From positions 36,001 through 100,000 of the forward strand of contig JAQGDQ010000671.1 of the NCBI GenBank assembly GCA_030141605.1: a stretch of 64,000 bases of DNA, in the 5' to 3' direction. Positions 1 to 10,700 of the stretch are shown here, piece by piece. The first letter of the stretch is position 1. Every line of letters starts with the position of its first letter. The notes under the pieces were generated by a model. The model was not told where the DNA came from, did not search any database, and saw nothing but the letters and a program-made list of their open reading frames with translations. The position numbers were made by a program, and so were the translations under genes. This DNA comes from Tubiluchus corallicola. Its lineage: Eukaryota > Priapulida > Priapulimorpha > Priapulimorphida > Tubiluchidae.

Positions 1-133
1 TTCCGAGTTCTCAGTTTCTAATTATTTATTTAGACACGCCCAACGTTCCCCCAATTTCCATGAACTTTGATTATAATATGTTGATATTTGTTTTTACCTT
101 TTAATGTGTCAATTATAATATTTTATCTTACAG

Positions 134-175
134 CCTCAAATGATGCCAGCCGACGCTTGGTGTGATTTGAAATAA
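134..175 (+). CDS. possible terminal exon of a plus-strand gene that begins before the window
   Basis: A pyrimidine-rich tract ending in TTACAG at 128-133 looks like a good acceptor. Two readings remain open for about ten to fourteen codons before a stop: TGA at 163-165 in one phase, TAA at 173-175 in another. AATAAA at 171-176 and 175-180 would serve as poly(A) signal. The compact order acceptor, short tail, stop, poly(A) signal is typical of a last exon. The protein is too short to identify and the upstream exons are outside the window, so this could be chance. Confidence 0.28.
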   Translation, partial: PQMMPADAWCDLK

Positions 176-887
176 ATAAATTTTGAACGTAAATTCAGCT
201 TTTATTAAACACTGATTCCAGCTTCATAAATTTTAGCGTTATAGCACCAGCCTTTGAAATAGTTGTTGTCCAATTTTTCGTCCAAAAATTGAATGTTATA
301 GCATTTTCTGTGTGAATTATTCGTCGGATACTCTGTGCTCATAAAATACGAAATTTGTTTTGTACTGCTGTTAGGAAAAATAAACTACAACATTTATAGA
401 TTTAAAGGTGGAATTTGATGGCAATTATAAGGCACACGGTCATGACGTAAAAAGTACAATAAGACTGGGAAGTGATATTTAATGTGTAATAGATAAACCG
501 TGATTCAGCATCGATACTTAAATTATGTTATATGATTGCAAGCTTTCACGAATCCGTCCTGTTTCCAAAAATAAGCTGGTTTAGCATTTCAACATGAAGT
601 CACACTTACAAGACTTTCTAATTTACTAATATTCCCATGATGCATCCATTAAAACTTGTAGGTCTACACATAACGACATAAACAAGCCTTCATTGAGTGA
701 TAGAAAGCAAGGTTTTCTTTGATATCTGACATTGCAGTTATTTTAGCGACCATTAATTAATACTAAAGTCAACCTTTGATGAAAGCATTTTTAATTAGCA
801 TATTCAAATATACCTATCTGATCAAGTAGGATGGACGATTTCGAGGCATAAATATTTCAAAGTCAATTTTAGCGAAAGCCATTTTGG

Positions 888-1928
888 TTACCAATGAAAT
901 GACCGGTTTGCTATTTTGTACAACTGTTCATTATATGGCTGAAAAATTTGTTTTAGATGTTTCTCCGTTTCTTTTGGCACTTCTGGATGTTTTCTACCTT
1001 TATCCTTCCCCAAACAAGTGACATCTTTACTAAATCCTTTGTTGGCTCTTACATGAAAACAATAAAATCCTTTATCTTTTCTGTAGACAAATGCATCTTC
1101 AGGTATAAAGTGATCCAAGTTTAGAAAAGTTTCAACTTTTCGCAGTTCACTTATTGGGTTTTGGACTAACTCATCTCCTGATACATTGTGAAATTGATCT
1201 TTAGGAAAAACATTCAACCACTTTTCAATATAAGTCACATACTTTCCTTCTTGTAAGGGACTTGGAGACCCACGGGAATTAATATACTGTGCAAACGTTT
1301 GGTTTTTCGGTTTTCCGAATGCTAGGAAAGCCGATACAGTCCTTTGAAAGGGATCTCGAACTACAACAAGAATTTTAGCACCGGGGAGTACCGTTTTTAT
1401 TCTTTCTGCAACTCTTGGACTGAAAACATATGTTGGACTTTTTTCTATAGTAATTTGGTTACTTGTCGAACATGGCATGGCTTCCATGTACCATTCCAAA
1501 CCTCTACGATATTTATAGTTAAAATAATGTACCTCTGTCGGATTCCAGTCTCGAACAGCTATGTCAGAGTGAAGTTTTAACATGCTCAACAGGGCTAAAG
1601 TCCCACATTTTCGAAATCCGATTATAATACATTGAGGTAGTCGCCGCTGAGCATCATGTTCGCAATCCTTTCTTTCACTTTTGTACTCAACATACTCTCT
1701 CTGCACAGTCGGAGTAGAATCTTCAGAAACCTTAGACGAATTCGCGCTATTTTTCATCACAACCTTTTCAGTGAACATATTTAGCTCTTGGGGGAGATGT
1801 TTCACGGCTAACAAAAAAGTTTTAGCGAGAAAAACGCAACAGAATATTATCACTATCGCAAATACTGTCTTTGTTGCTAAAGTAATGACACTCTTTAGAT
1901 ATTTTATGACTTCAAATCGTAGAGACAT
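888..1928 (-). CDS. heparan sulfate glucosamine 3-O-sulfotransferase-like type II membrane protein
   Basis: Single-exon ORF of 346 residues. A short cytosolic N-terminus is followed by one membrane anchor (about residues 20-42), a stem, and a sulfotransferase domain from about residue 98. This is Golgi type II topology, with transfer of sulfate from PAPS to heparan sulfate. Family marks: the 5'-phosphosulfate loop IIIGFRKCGT (101-110), the TEVHYF segment with the putative catalytic base Glu132, EKSPTYVF (162-169), and the 3'-phosphate motif VVVRDPFQRTVSAF (188-201). The late Cys290/Cys305 pair lies in KGFYC...CLG and is followed by GRKHP. Oddities: the usual RKGGTR loop reads RKCGTL, so one Gly and the Arg are replaced, which may alter specificity or activity. 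A minus-strand AATAAA lies at 201-206, about 680 bases past the stop. Being intronless, it could be retrocopied. The 3-OST family assignment is firm; the subtype is not. Confidence 0.88.
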   Translation of the reverse strand: MSLRFEVIKYLKSVITLATKTVFAIVIIFCCVFLAKTFLLAVKHLPQELNMFTEKVVMKNSANSSKVSEDSTPTVQREYVEYKSERKDCEHDAQRRLPQCIIIGFRKCGTLALLSMLKLHSDIAVRDWNPTEVHYFNYKYRRGLEWYMEAMPCSTSNQITIEKSPTYVFSPRVAERIKTVLPGAKILVVVRDPFQRTVSAFLAFGKPKNQTFAQYINSRGSPSPLQEGKYVTYIEKWLNVFPKDQFHNVSGDELVQNPISELRKVETFLNLDHFIPEDAFVYRKDKGFYCFHVRANKGFSKDVTCLGKDKGRKHPEVPKETEKHLKQIFQPYNEQLYKIANRSFHW

Positions 1929-3660
1929 CCTGCACTATTGATCTGTCTCTTTAGCGGCACTTTTCTAAGTAATCCAACTGCTGCTACCATGTTATGAAAC
2001 CAATGTGCAGCATAGCAACTTTGGTGTCATCAACGTACAATATCAACGCCTTTAGCTAAAAAGAGTTCATCGACCGTTCACCAAAACCGGGAATTTCAAT
2101 GACAAGCGGGGAGATTTTTCACAGTAAATTTCAATAACAAGCATGGAGATTTTAGAGCCCGTGACACAGAAACACTGCGTGCTGTAATAAATTGATATAG
2201 CGAGCTGATATGTGAAGCTAAAAATGCAAGTATTGGCGAAAGTATTAGAAAGCTTTGTTCTCAAATTTGCTTACAGATTTTAGCTACTTGTACATTATTA
2301 TATCATATATTATACATTATAATTAGAGCTTAGTGACTATAAGCCTGTGAGTTTCGGTATCATAGGCTATTTATGTTACGCAGCATAACATATGACCGAC
2401 TGTTCTTTCTAGCAAAAAGCCAAAATTATTTAATTGTTGAAAAAGCTGCGCTGAAAAGTTCTCAATCTATTTCCTCCTGAATATTTGCAGTACTAAAATA
2501 CATTGTGAAATGCGAGTGAGTACGTTTGAGTAAATTACAAAATACTACATTGACAAATCATTACCATTGACAAGTTATTGAAGTTAACATATTCGAATAG
2601 AGATCGACATGCTTACTAAACACTTAGACCTAAATGTAGAACTAACGTGTCGCTCTGAAGCTAATACCAAAAACTCATTGATATAGTCTGTCATATAAGT
2701 GTATTTGAGGACAATAAAGTATCTTACGTCTTTTTAGTATTCACGGTCATGCATGAAAGTCTCTGTATGCTCAACTGACAGCTGATTTTGGTGTATTTCA
2801 GCGGCCAACAAGTCATCGAACATCAGAGTGGTCATTTGCCATTTTAAAAATGTGTAGCCTTTTTAGTTCTTCTAATGTGGACAGTGTACCTAGTTCTTTA
2901 TTTTTATTACTATAGCATGATCTCTATATGTATTTTAAATAACAATGAACTACATTTGAGGTCTGTCTATAAAAAAAACTCCAATAAACGTAACGCGAAA
3001 TAGCCGTTAACGATAAAGTGGAAAAATCCTGAACAATCATTCTCATTTCTTTGAACTCACTTCTTTCAGGTTTGGTTTCAAATTGTATGAGCAAAATGGA
3101 GAAAGAAGGAGAAGGGAGGTCTAATCTGATGTCTCGGGTTCAAATCCCGACTAGTCAACAATTTTCAGCCTCTCCTTTCCTTCAACTCATTACCTGCAAT
3201 AGGTAACAATTGTTGAAAAATAAACTGCAATGGCTTATGAACATTCCTGCATTCACAGTTGTAATCTAATTAAATAAGGAGAAGAATTCCACTTACTTGA
3301 TTTACCTCGAGTTCATGGAACACCTTACCCTTTTATCCAACAGTGGTCAATTGGTCAAAATGGATTGATGGTTAGTGGATATAATATAAAAAGTAATTGA
3401 CGTCTAGTTGTAGATATTATTACAATTGCGTATAACCAGCACTAGGATTAGTCATTAATGAAATTTATACCATTAATTTTGTAATTTGTTTACAGTTCGT
3501 TGCATGATAAAATGGGGTTCTGGAACCAATGTGCTCCAAACAGTATTTAAAGGATTTAACTTTTGCTGAATGATCGATGACTTTGGAAAACTGATGAAAA
3601 TTAGTGACCAAAAGGCTGATGGAACAAAAGTCGATCTATAGGCATAAGAGATGAAAGATC
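1929..3660. other. intergenic region without a recognised gene
   Basis: AT-rich sequence between the sulfotransferase and the transporter. ORFs are short and unlike known proteins. The only structured item is near 3130-3150, a GGGTTCAAATCCC segment that matches a Pol III B box (tRNA T-arm). I found no convincing A box or cloverleaf upstream, so it is at most a SINE remnant. Confidence 0.5.
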
Positions 3661-3662
3661 AA

Positions 3663-3850
3663 TGATTAGATTAGATTAGATTATTCAATAAAAAAGCCAT
3701 ACGAAAACACAAAGCATTTACATTAAACAATAATAATGACACCTAAATACACAAAATGCCATTACTACATAAAATACTTTCAGTAAATAAATATTCATAA
3801 TTATCACGTTCAAGGATTATTATTTACAAACAGTCAGCTGTTAGCAACAG
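3663..3850 (-). repeat. LINE-like retroposon 3' tail, copy 1
   Basis: Read on the minus strand, this segment ends in a run of ATCTA-type repeats after a TTTTTTATTGAATAATC stretch. A diverged copy in the same orientation lies at 17571-17790, sharing the terminal GATTAGATTAGATTA, the region around TAAATAAATATTCAT, and ATTATTATTTRCAAACAGTC. Two insertions that share a 3' end with short tandem tails indicate non-LTR retrotransposition. No coding part is recognisable. Confidence 0.55.
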
Positions 3851-3984
3851 AGCTATTCAAATCAATGCTTGATCGCTAGGCATACTAGAGAGTAAAAGCA
3901 TTTTAACTTTTGTTGTTCTTTAAACTTCTTTTTCAGAATCAAGTTCATTTGTATATGTTCTTTTAATTCTTCAACACTAGATGT

Positions 3985-4375
3985 TCGGGGGGGGGGAGTA
4001 AACCCCTACCGGGCGCATCCCCCGGGTGGCGGATGGGGGACTCCTGGCTCACGAGCCAGGGTGCTCCGAATATTCAAATAAGGAGCTGTGGACCAAATCC
4101 TTCAGGATAGACCTAGCAAGTCACTGAAGTACTTTTTGCTCAAGTAACTCATGGCGAACACAACTGGACTGGTGGATGTGGAGGAGGAGAAGACGTATGA
4201 AGGCAGAGACACCTGGGGGGACGTTATCAAGTGTTCGCCGGCTGACAGATGAAAATCTACCAGGAGGATGGTGAGAAGGTGAGAAGAACACTAGATGGCA
4301 CTACGATGCAGCGTGCTTACTGGCTAGAGGTAGGCGTCCACATTCCGCCGAAGATAAGGTAAAACTCAAAAATAA
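3985..4375. repeat. GC-rich island, probable non-LTR element fragment
   Basis: A run of G's at 3988-3997 opens about 390 bases of distinctly GC-rich sequence in an otherwise AT-rich neighbourhood. It includes a small hairpin (CTGGCTCACGAGCCAG, near 4037) and short purine-rich open stretches in plus frames that do not continue. The abrupt compositional edges suggest inserted, transposon-derived DNA, possibly the 5' part of a LINE. I recognise no protein motif in it. Confidence 0.35.
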
Positions 4376-4734
4376 TGGTTAAATCGTGTTAAGCTCTTGT
4401 TATTTCTGAATTGGCTGTCATGCTTAAGCAGTGTGATGATTTAAAGTAGAAGTTCCCAGTAGTGACTATATATTTATTCGCGGGCGGCGTTGTTGATTTA
4501 TGATGATTGGTTAATTTTAGTGATAATGTTATCGTTTGTAAAAGTAACAAGCAATGATAGACGTAGAAATAAAAGGAATAAACGATACTGAATGTCAATA
4601 GAAGTTGGAAATAATTGACAACAACGACGGAGAGTAAAATCAAAACATTACGAAACGCCAGCGATAAAGCGAACATTACATTTTTAACTGCATTCATCGA
4701 AAACATTTATGAAAACTTTTGAAAAAAATGAAAG

Positions 4735-4740
4735 TTTATT
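4735..4740 (-). promoter_or_regulatory. poly(A) signal of the SLC17-like gene
   Basis: AATAAA on the minus strand lies only seven bases beyond the TGA of the transporter's last exon. This predicts an extremely short 3' UTR unless a more distal signal is used. Confidence 0.5.
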
Positions 4741-4747
4741 TCTGTCA

Positions 4748-7700
4748 TCAGATATTATCAAATATCTTGTTTTGATAGCTACTGTCAACGTTATCTATCA
4801 AACTGAGACGACTAGTTATGCTGTCAACACTAATAGTGGAACCACCGGTCTTTTCTAACTCGCCGACCACTTCTTCAAGAACCTGAACAATGTGGTTTCT
4901 ATTAGCAACAGGTGGCATGATATCAGCAAGATCTTTCATTTCTTCTGGATGGTGTGCCACTTCTTCGATGATGTCCATGACATCTTCTTTCTGACTTACT
5001 TGCGCCCATGGCAACACTTCTGCACGGATGAAGAGGAAGTAGATTGTGGCACCGAAGACTTGCAGTGCCAAAGTTATGTAGAAAACGATTTGCCATTCTT
5101 CTTGCGTTTTCTACAAAAATGTACATTATTGATAAAGTTCTTGAGGTCTACAGCAGAATGTTTCTTCAGTTAAATTTTCACTGAAAACGTAGCTAACGGT
5201 TCTCAAGCGCAACTAGCTAGCGACACGTCATTTTGGTGGATCGAACTTTGACAATTCCCTAATGAAATTTTTAAAAGCGTATTTGACCTAGTAATATGTT
5301 GGTCATTTCGAGCCACTGCCTAAAATTGCGCATTGCCTTGCTGCTTTCGTTTAAGTATCTCAAAGACAGCTTGAGTGAATGGTAAGGCCACAATAAACTT
5401 TCTAGAACAAAGATACGCCATTTAATATTTAAACTTTGTGCGAACTTTAGGTCCTACTTCCATAAACTAGTGGTTGCACTCAGTATTAGTATTGCGACAT
5501 AAAATGAAAAACACTTAGACGTTAAAAATAAATTAAATAACAAAGAAAGTAATAAGCAAAATGTTGATAAAACATTATAAGGCCTGCACACGTATATTAA
5601 ATGAAAGACGTGAACGTAGGTTTACTCACGTTTGCTGTAATTTTTGCGATGACAAGTGGCGCCACCATGCCAGGAATGCATGAAAACGTGTTGCTGAGAG
5701 CATAGATCACACCACAATATCTGGGCAGGACATCCAAGTGGGAGGAGCTGCACCCCGAGGGGTAGAAAGCGCTCAGACTTTGACCAATAATCATAAACAG
5801 CACTGCGAGGGGCGCTGATGAGCAATCGACTTGAGACGCCACAACGAGGAAAACTCCTGGTCCAACCATGCCTAAATGGAAGATAATGCTTTTGGCATAG
5901 CTTTATTATCCTTAAATTTCATTTTATTCACACAAATACGATTAAAGTTATTTTTTGTTTGTTAAGCTGGTATCGAGGAGTTTGAAAAAAGTTGACGATA
6001 AAATTTGAGCTTTGAAACCAACTAAAACAATTGTCGACGCTGTAATGTAATAAATATACGTGCCTACACAGGCAAGGTAAACAGGCCAGCTATGTCAACC
6101 GTTTCAGTTATCCATCTTAGTGTGAATAAATATGTGGTATTTTTCTTTTGCATTTCACTCAACACAAATAAGTAATGAATGAGACGCAATTCTGAGTTTT
6201 CTCAAATACATGACATACGTGTGATTTAAGTTGTTTTTAATTTAAATTAAAATTTATGCAATGATACATCAAGTCATCAACTACAATAAAGAAAAAAATG
6301 ATTGTTACCAGTTGTGTTCCAAATTCTTCTGACCCAGATCTTCTTCATGTGTCTTTTACTGATCAAAAAATCAGCCAAAGTTGAGGCAAGAAACAGTGTC
6401 ACCCAGACGGCAAAATATGGCAAAGCTGATACCAAACCATTCTAACAAAAAATCGATATCCTGATGCAACCAAATAATAATATACATAGGCTGGAAAATA
6501 CTGTTAAAGTTTCCTGAATAATGTGAACTTGAATCGTTTTTACCTTTTGTAAATCGAACTTTAACACTTCATACATGAACGTTGGTAGATTGGTTAACAA
6601 GGTGTAAAATCCCCACGAAGAACAAAACATTGTTAGTGAGAGAATCCATGGCATTGTTGATGAAAGAATCTTCATCCACGGTACGTCGTGATGCTACAAA
6701 ATTTAATGACTTGACAAAAGGGTAGCATAATTAAAGTACGGTACGTTAAGCAATGTAAAGCCAATTAAATGATAGCTCATACGTATTTATTAAAATAGGA
6801 ATTTCACTAAAACACTAAAAGCAAAACAGAAAAAGTTTCCAAGCGTAAACTGCAGCATTTGGCAGTTATCCTCAGTGGTTTAATTTTTGTTGCAGCTTTA
6901 CAAGCCATGAAGGTGTATATAGGCCTTACTACCTACAGTAAGTATACACATACTTAAAAAGCCATTTGATGACATGTAAATAAGCAAATACAGTAGCTAT
7001 TCAAACAGAAAGTTCACCAGTATTATGAAAACAATGATTTCGCAGTGTTGTAACTATTGTTTTACATTTCAGGTTCTTTCGCAATCACATAAGGAGAACA
7101 TTTAAGCAAAGTTAATCCAAGATTCAAAGTTTGCAATGTAGATAATCAGTCGGACAAAGAATGTTATACTCTGTATGTTAACAACACAACCAAGACCAAA
7201 TGCATGCTTGTAAATGGTAAATTCTGCAAATCTTGGATTTGGCCCATATTTTAGCTTAAATGATACCCTCCTAAATGTTGTAATTCTCATAATTTTATTT
7301 AGGTTGTATATTCACTTCGGATTTTCGTGATGATGAGGCTATGAAAGCGCAATTAAAAGGTTTTTATGTAAGGACAAACAGTAAATTCGTTAAAGGACAA
7401 GAAAAGGCCTTGTTAAAGCAAGTCTCAGAAAATTTTCGCGAAAGAATTGTAACGGTTAGAGGCAACCATTGGGAGGCTAGAGGCAGCTATTGTTAAAGTA
7501 GACTTTGTAATGTTTGCCAGTAAGAGTTTGCAGGTCCCTTGCTGTTGTTTTTTTGTAATTGTTCTCCCTGTTATTGCTATTAATATAACAGTGACAATGA
7601 CAGTATGATGATGATGATAAAGATGGCAAAGTGGTTTTTAGTGAAACAGTATAGTAAATGTGAACTTAGGGAAAATACAGGAGATTTAGCATTTATCATA

Positions 7701-10700
7701 CTCACGTTAAAAGAATTTCCTGTTTGTTTTCATTTTAAATACTCCCGCGAAACTGTCACGGCGGCGCCATGTTAGATGGCGTCACAGAACCACTACACAA
7801 ATCTTTATAGTACAAGTGCTCAGAACTCACTGCGACTGAGTTCGAGTGATGTTATACCACGTGATCAGTCACATGTTAGCTTTTCAAATGGCGGACTAAA
7901 TGAAATATGTCTGCGCCAACATTTACTGCAGCGGTTGAAATATTTTACAAAAATTGGAATAAATGCAAAAACGTCAGTACTTTATTCGCTTAAGATTATA
8001 CTTAGTCATCTAGGTATAAATTTTTATTGCGAATTTTCTGAGGCTTACTTTGGTTGGCCATTTTCTTGTCCTTTAAGTTCCCTAGATGTAGTTATGTACG
8101 GCTGTTGTTCAAATCGTACGTGCGTAAATTTTGTGCGTGTGCCTAGCAATAACACATTTCATAAGCTTTTCAACTTTTTGGTAGATGTAGGACAAATGAA
8201 AAATTTGTTAGTTTTAATGTTACACGCTATAACATTATTACAAGAACGATAATTGGATCATTTGTATCTGAGCTGGCACAACTACTCAATGGTAGGCAAT
8301 TAGAAAACTGTATGTTTACTGTTCGTATCATGAACCATATATTCCTCTATGCACTGTATATTTACGTATTATGTCTGTGTACGTATGTATGTATTCTAAA
8401 ATATTCTAATTAGTTTCTATTGTAATTTCGTAATATGCTGTATAACTGAGTTACATTTTTCACAATGCTACATACTTTCAAATACAATGCTATAAAATAA
8501 TATTAAATGAATAAATAAAATTATCGCAATAGCACAGAAAACAGTGAACAAAAATGATTTACAATGAACTGACCTTTTTCTCTATCTTATGAACTTCTCC
8601 TTCTAGTGAGTGTAGAATAAGTTTTTTCTCTGCAGCACGTATTTTTGGATGTTCTAGCGGCGAGTCGTACACAGTGTAGAAAAAACAAATTGTCACGGCG
8701 AATCCTAACACTCCTTTAAAACGGTGTTGGTATATTAGTAAAAATCATAATAAAGCAGAGTGCGAAAAGACAGACTAAAATATAACTGAGAACAACACTG
8801 TATACAGGAGATCAAAGAAGTGCACAGTAAAGCACAGCACAGCAAAACAACATACAACAGAACAGAACAGAACAGAACAGAACAGAACAGAACAGAACAG
8901 AACAGAACAGAACAGAACAGAACAGAACAGAACAGAACAGAACAGAACAGAACAGAACAGAACAGAACAGAACAGAACAGAACAGAAAGAACAGAACAGA
9001 ACAGAACAGAACAGAACAGAACAGAACAGAACAGAACAGAACAGAACAGAACAGAACAGAACAGAACAGAACAGAACAGAACAGAACAGAACAGAACAGA
9101 ACAGAACAGAACAGAACAAAGAGCAGAGCCGGACAAATTGGAGTAAAACGCAATAGAGCTGAGTAGGACATAGCAACGCACATCAAACAAGGACAGAACA
9201 GGGTATGATAAAAGAAAGGGGCAAAGAAAGCAGAGTAGACTGAACAGAGCATTGCACAGCACATCAAGAGAAATCTGAACATGACAAAAGGGCAGAGCAA
9301 ACAAAATAGAACGAAGCAGGGAGAAACTAAAGACAGCAGACTTGAGCTGAGTAAAACAGTTGGAAACAAATGACAACTGCATAAGAAAACAAACTTATGG
9401 CACAGCAAAGAGTACAGAAGATCAGAGAAGAATGGCATCGCAGAGCAAGACGGGGAGATTAGATAAGTCGACTCAAGCAATGAATCCGCCACATGTGCAT
9501 AGTGTACATATATGAATTTACATAAACGATGAAGTCGATTTGATTGTCCTACCAAAAAAGTGAAACGTCCACTCCCAACCGATGGTACTGCATATGACAC
9601 CAGACAGTGCCAACGTCAGAATATTACCCATATGCATTCCTGCCCCTGCGTACGACAGCATCCGGCTTCTCTCGTTAGGTGGCGCCCATACTCCCAATAG
9701 ACCATAGTAGCAAGGAAAAACGACACCCTACGACAAAAAACAAAAGTTGTTGCTATTTATACGGCATACATGGAGGTTTACTAAGGACCGATTTCAATTA
9801 TCATTTTAGTATGTAGAAGAAAATTAGCAATATCAAGGTAGACTCTTTAATACTAGACATTGAACAAGCGTGACTGTATCAGCCAGGTACGGATGTCCAC
9901 GATCTCTCTCAACAAGGTAACAATGCGGAATAAGTGTAATGAATGAAGCCATCCAGAGCGAATGTTGAACTCAGACAGCGAAAACGATTCATAGGCCGAT
10001 CTCAGTAATGCTTGATTACGGTCAGAAAGCACGCCCGTGACCACTCGGTTAAGTAAGTTACCACAATTCGTTCAAGCAAATCATATACTACCTGGAGTAT
10101 TCCGTGAAATATTCTCAATGAAGCCAACATGTATGGATGCACTTTAGCAGAAGCTGGTGACAATATGGACACGAGTGAACCGAGCATCATGGACGTCCCC
10201 AGCGTGACTTTTGCACCATACTTTCTCTGCAGCCATCCGCCAGGTAATTGTGTCAGTATGTATCCATAAAAGAATGAAGCCAGGACAAGACCTTGGGTGT
10301 CCTTATCCCATTCAAATTTGCCACCTGCAAGAATGAAGCCAATGACTGCCAGTCCAACATGGCTAACATGACTAATATGGCGCCGTATCGGGTTCCAAGA
10401 TGTAATACGTAGCAGGGCACTATTCTGTTATGTTTTGTATAAGTGTTTATCATATTTTATTAAGTTTATTATGTTACTAAAGCTATTTATTACTGGCAAG
10501 GCCCCGCAAAAAAATTGCGTATAAAACGACTCATAATCAAAAATACGCGAACATCCTACCTAGTGTTTGTTTACTTACCTAACACAAAGCCAGAAGCTTT
10601 TACTGAATTAAAGTTTAAGGTTATAGACCGAGTATAATGGATGACGTCAGAACAATGGCTTTGCGTGAGCAGTTTTCCAAGCGAAAATAGGCAAAAATAG

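Noticed and set aside
3100-3165. Possible tRNA gene (GGGTTCAAATCCC)
   Set aside because: Only the T-arm/B box is present; no A box, anticodon arm or acceptor stem pairing.
4389-4706. 105-codon hydrophobic minus-strand ORF downstream of the transporter
   Set aside because: Falls after the stop and poly(A) signal of the SLC17-like gene; low-complexity hydrophobic composition in AT-rich DNA, no homology seen.
8735-9600. Very long Cys/Ser/Val/Leu-rich ORFs on the minus strand and Glu/Gln/Asn/Arg frames on the plus strand
   Set aside because: They are translations of the (ACAGA)n satellite in several frames; the repeat has no stop in those frames.
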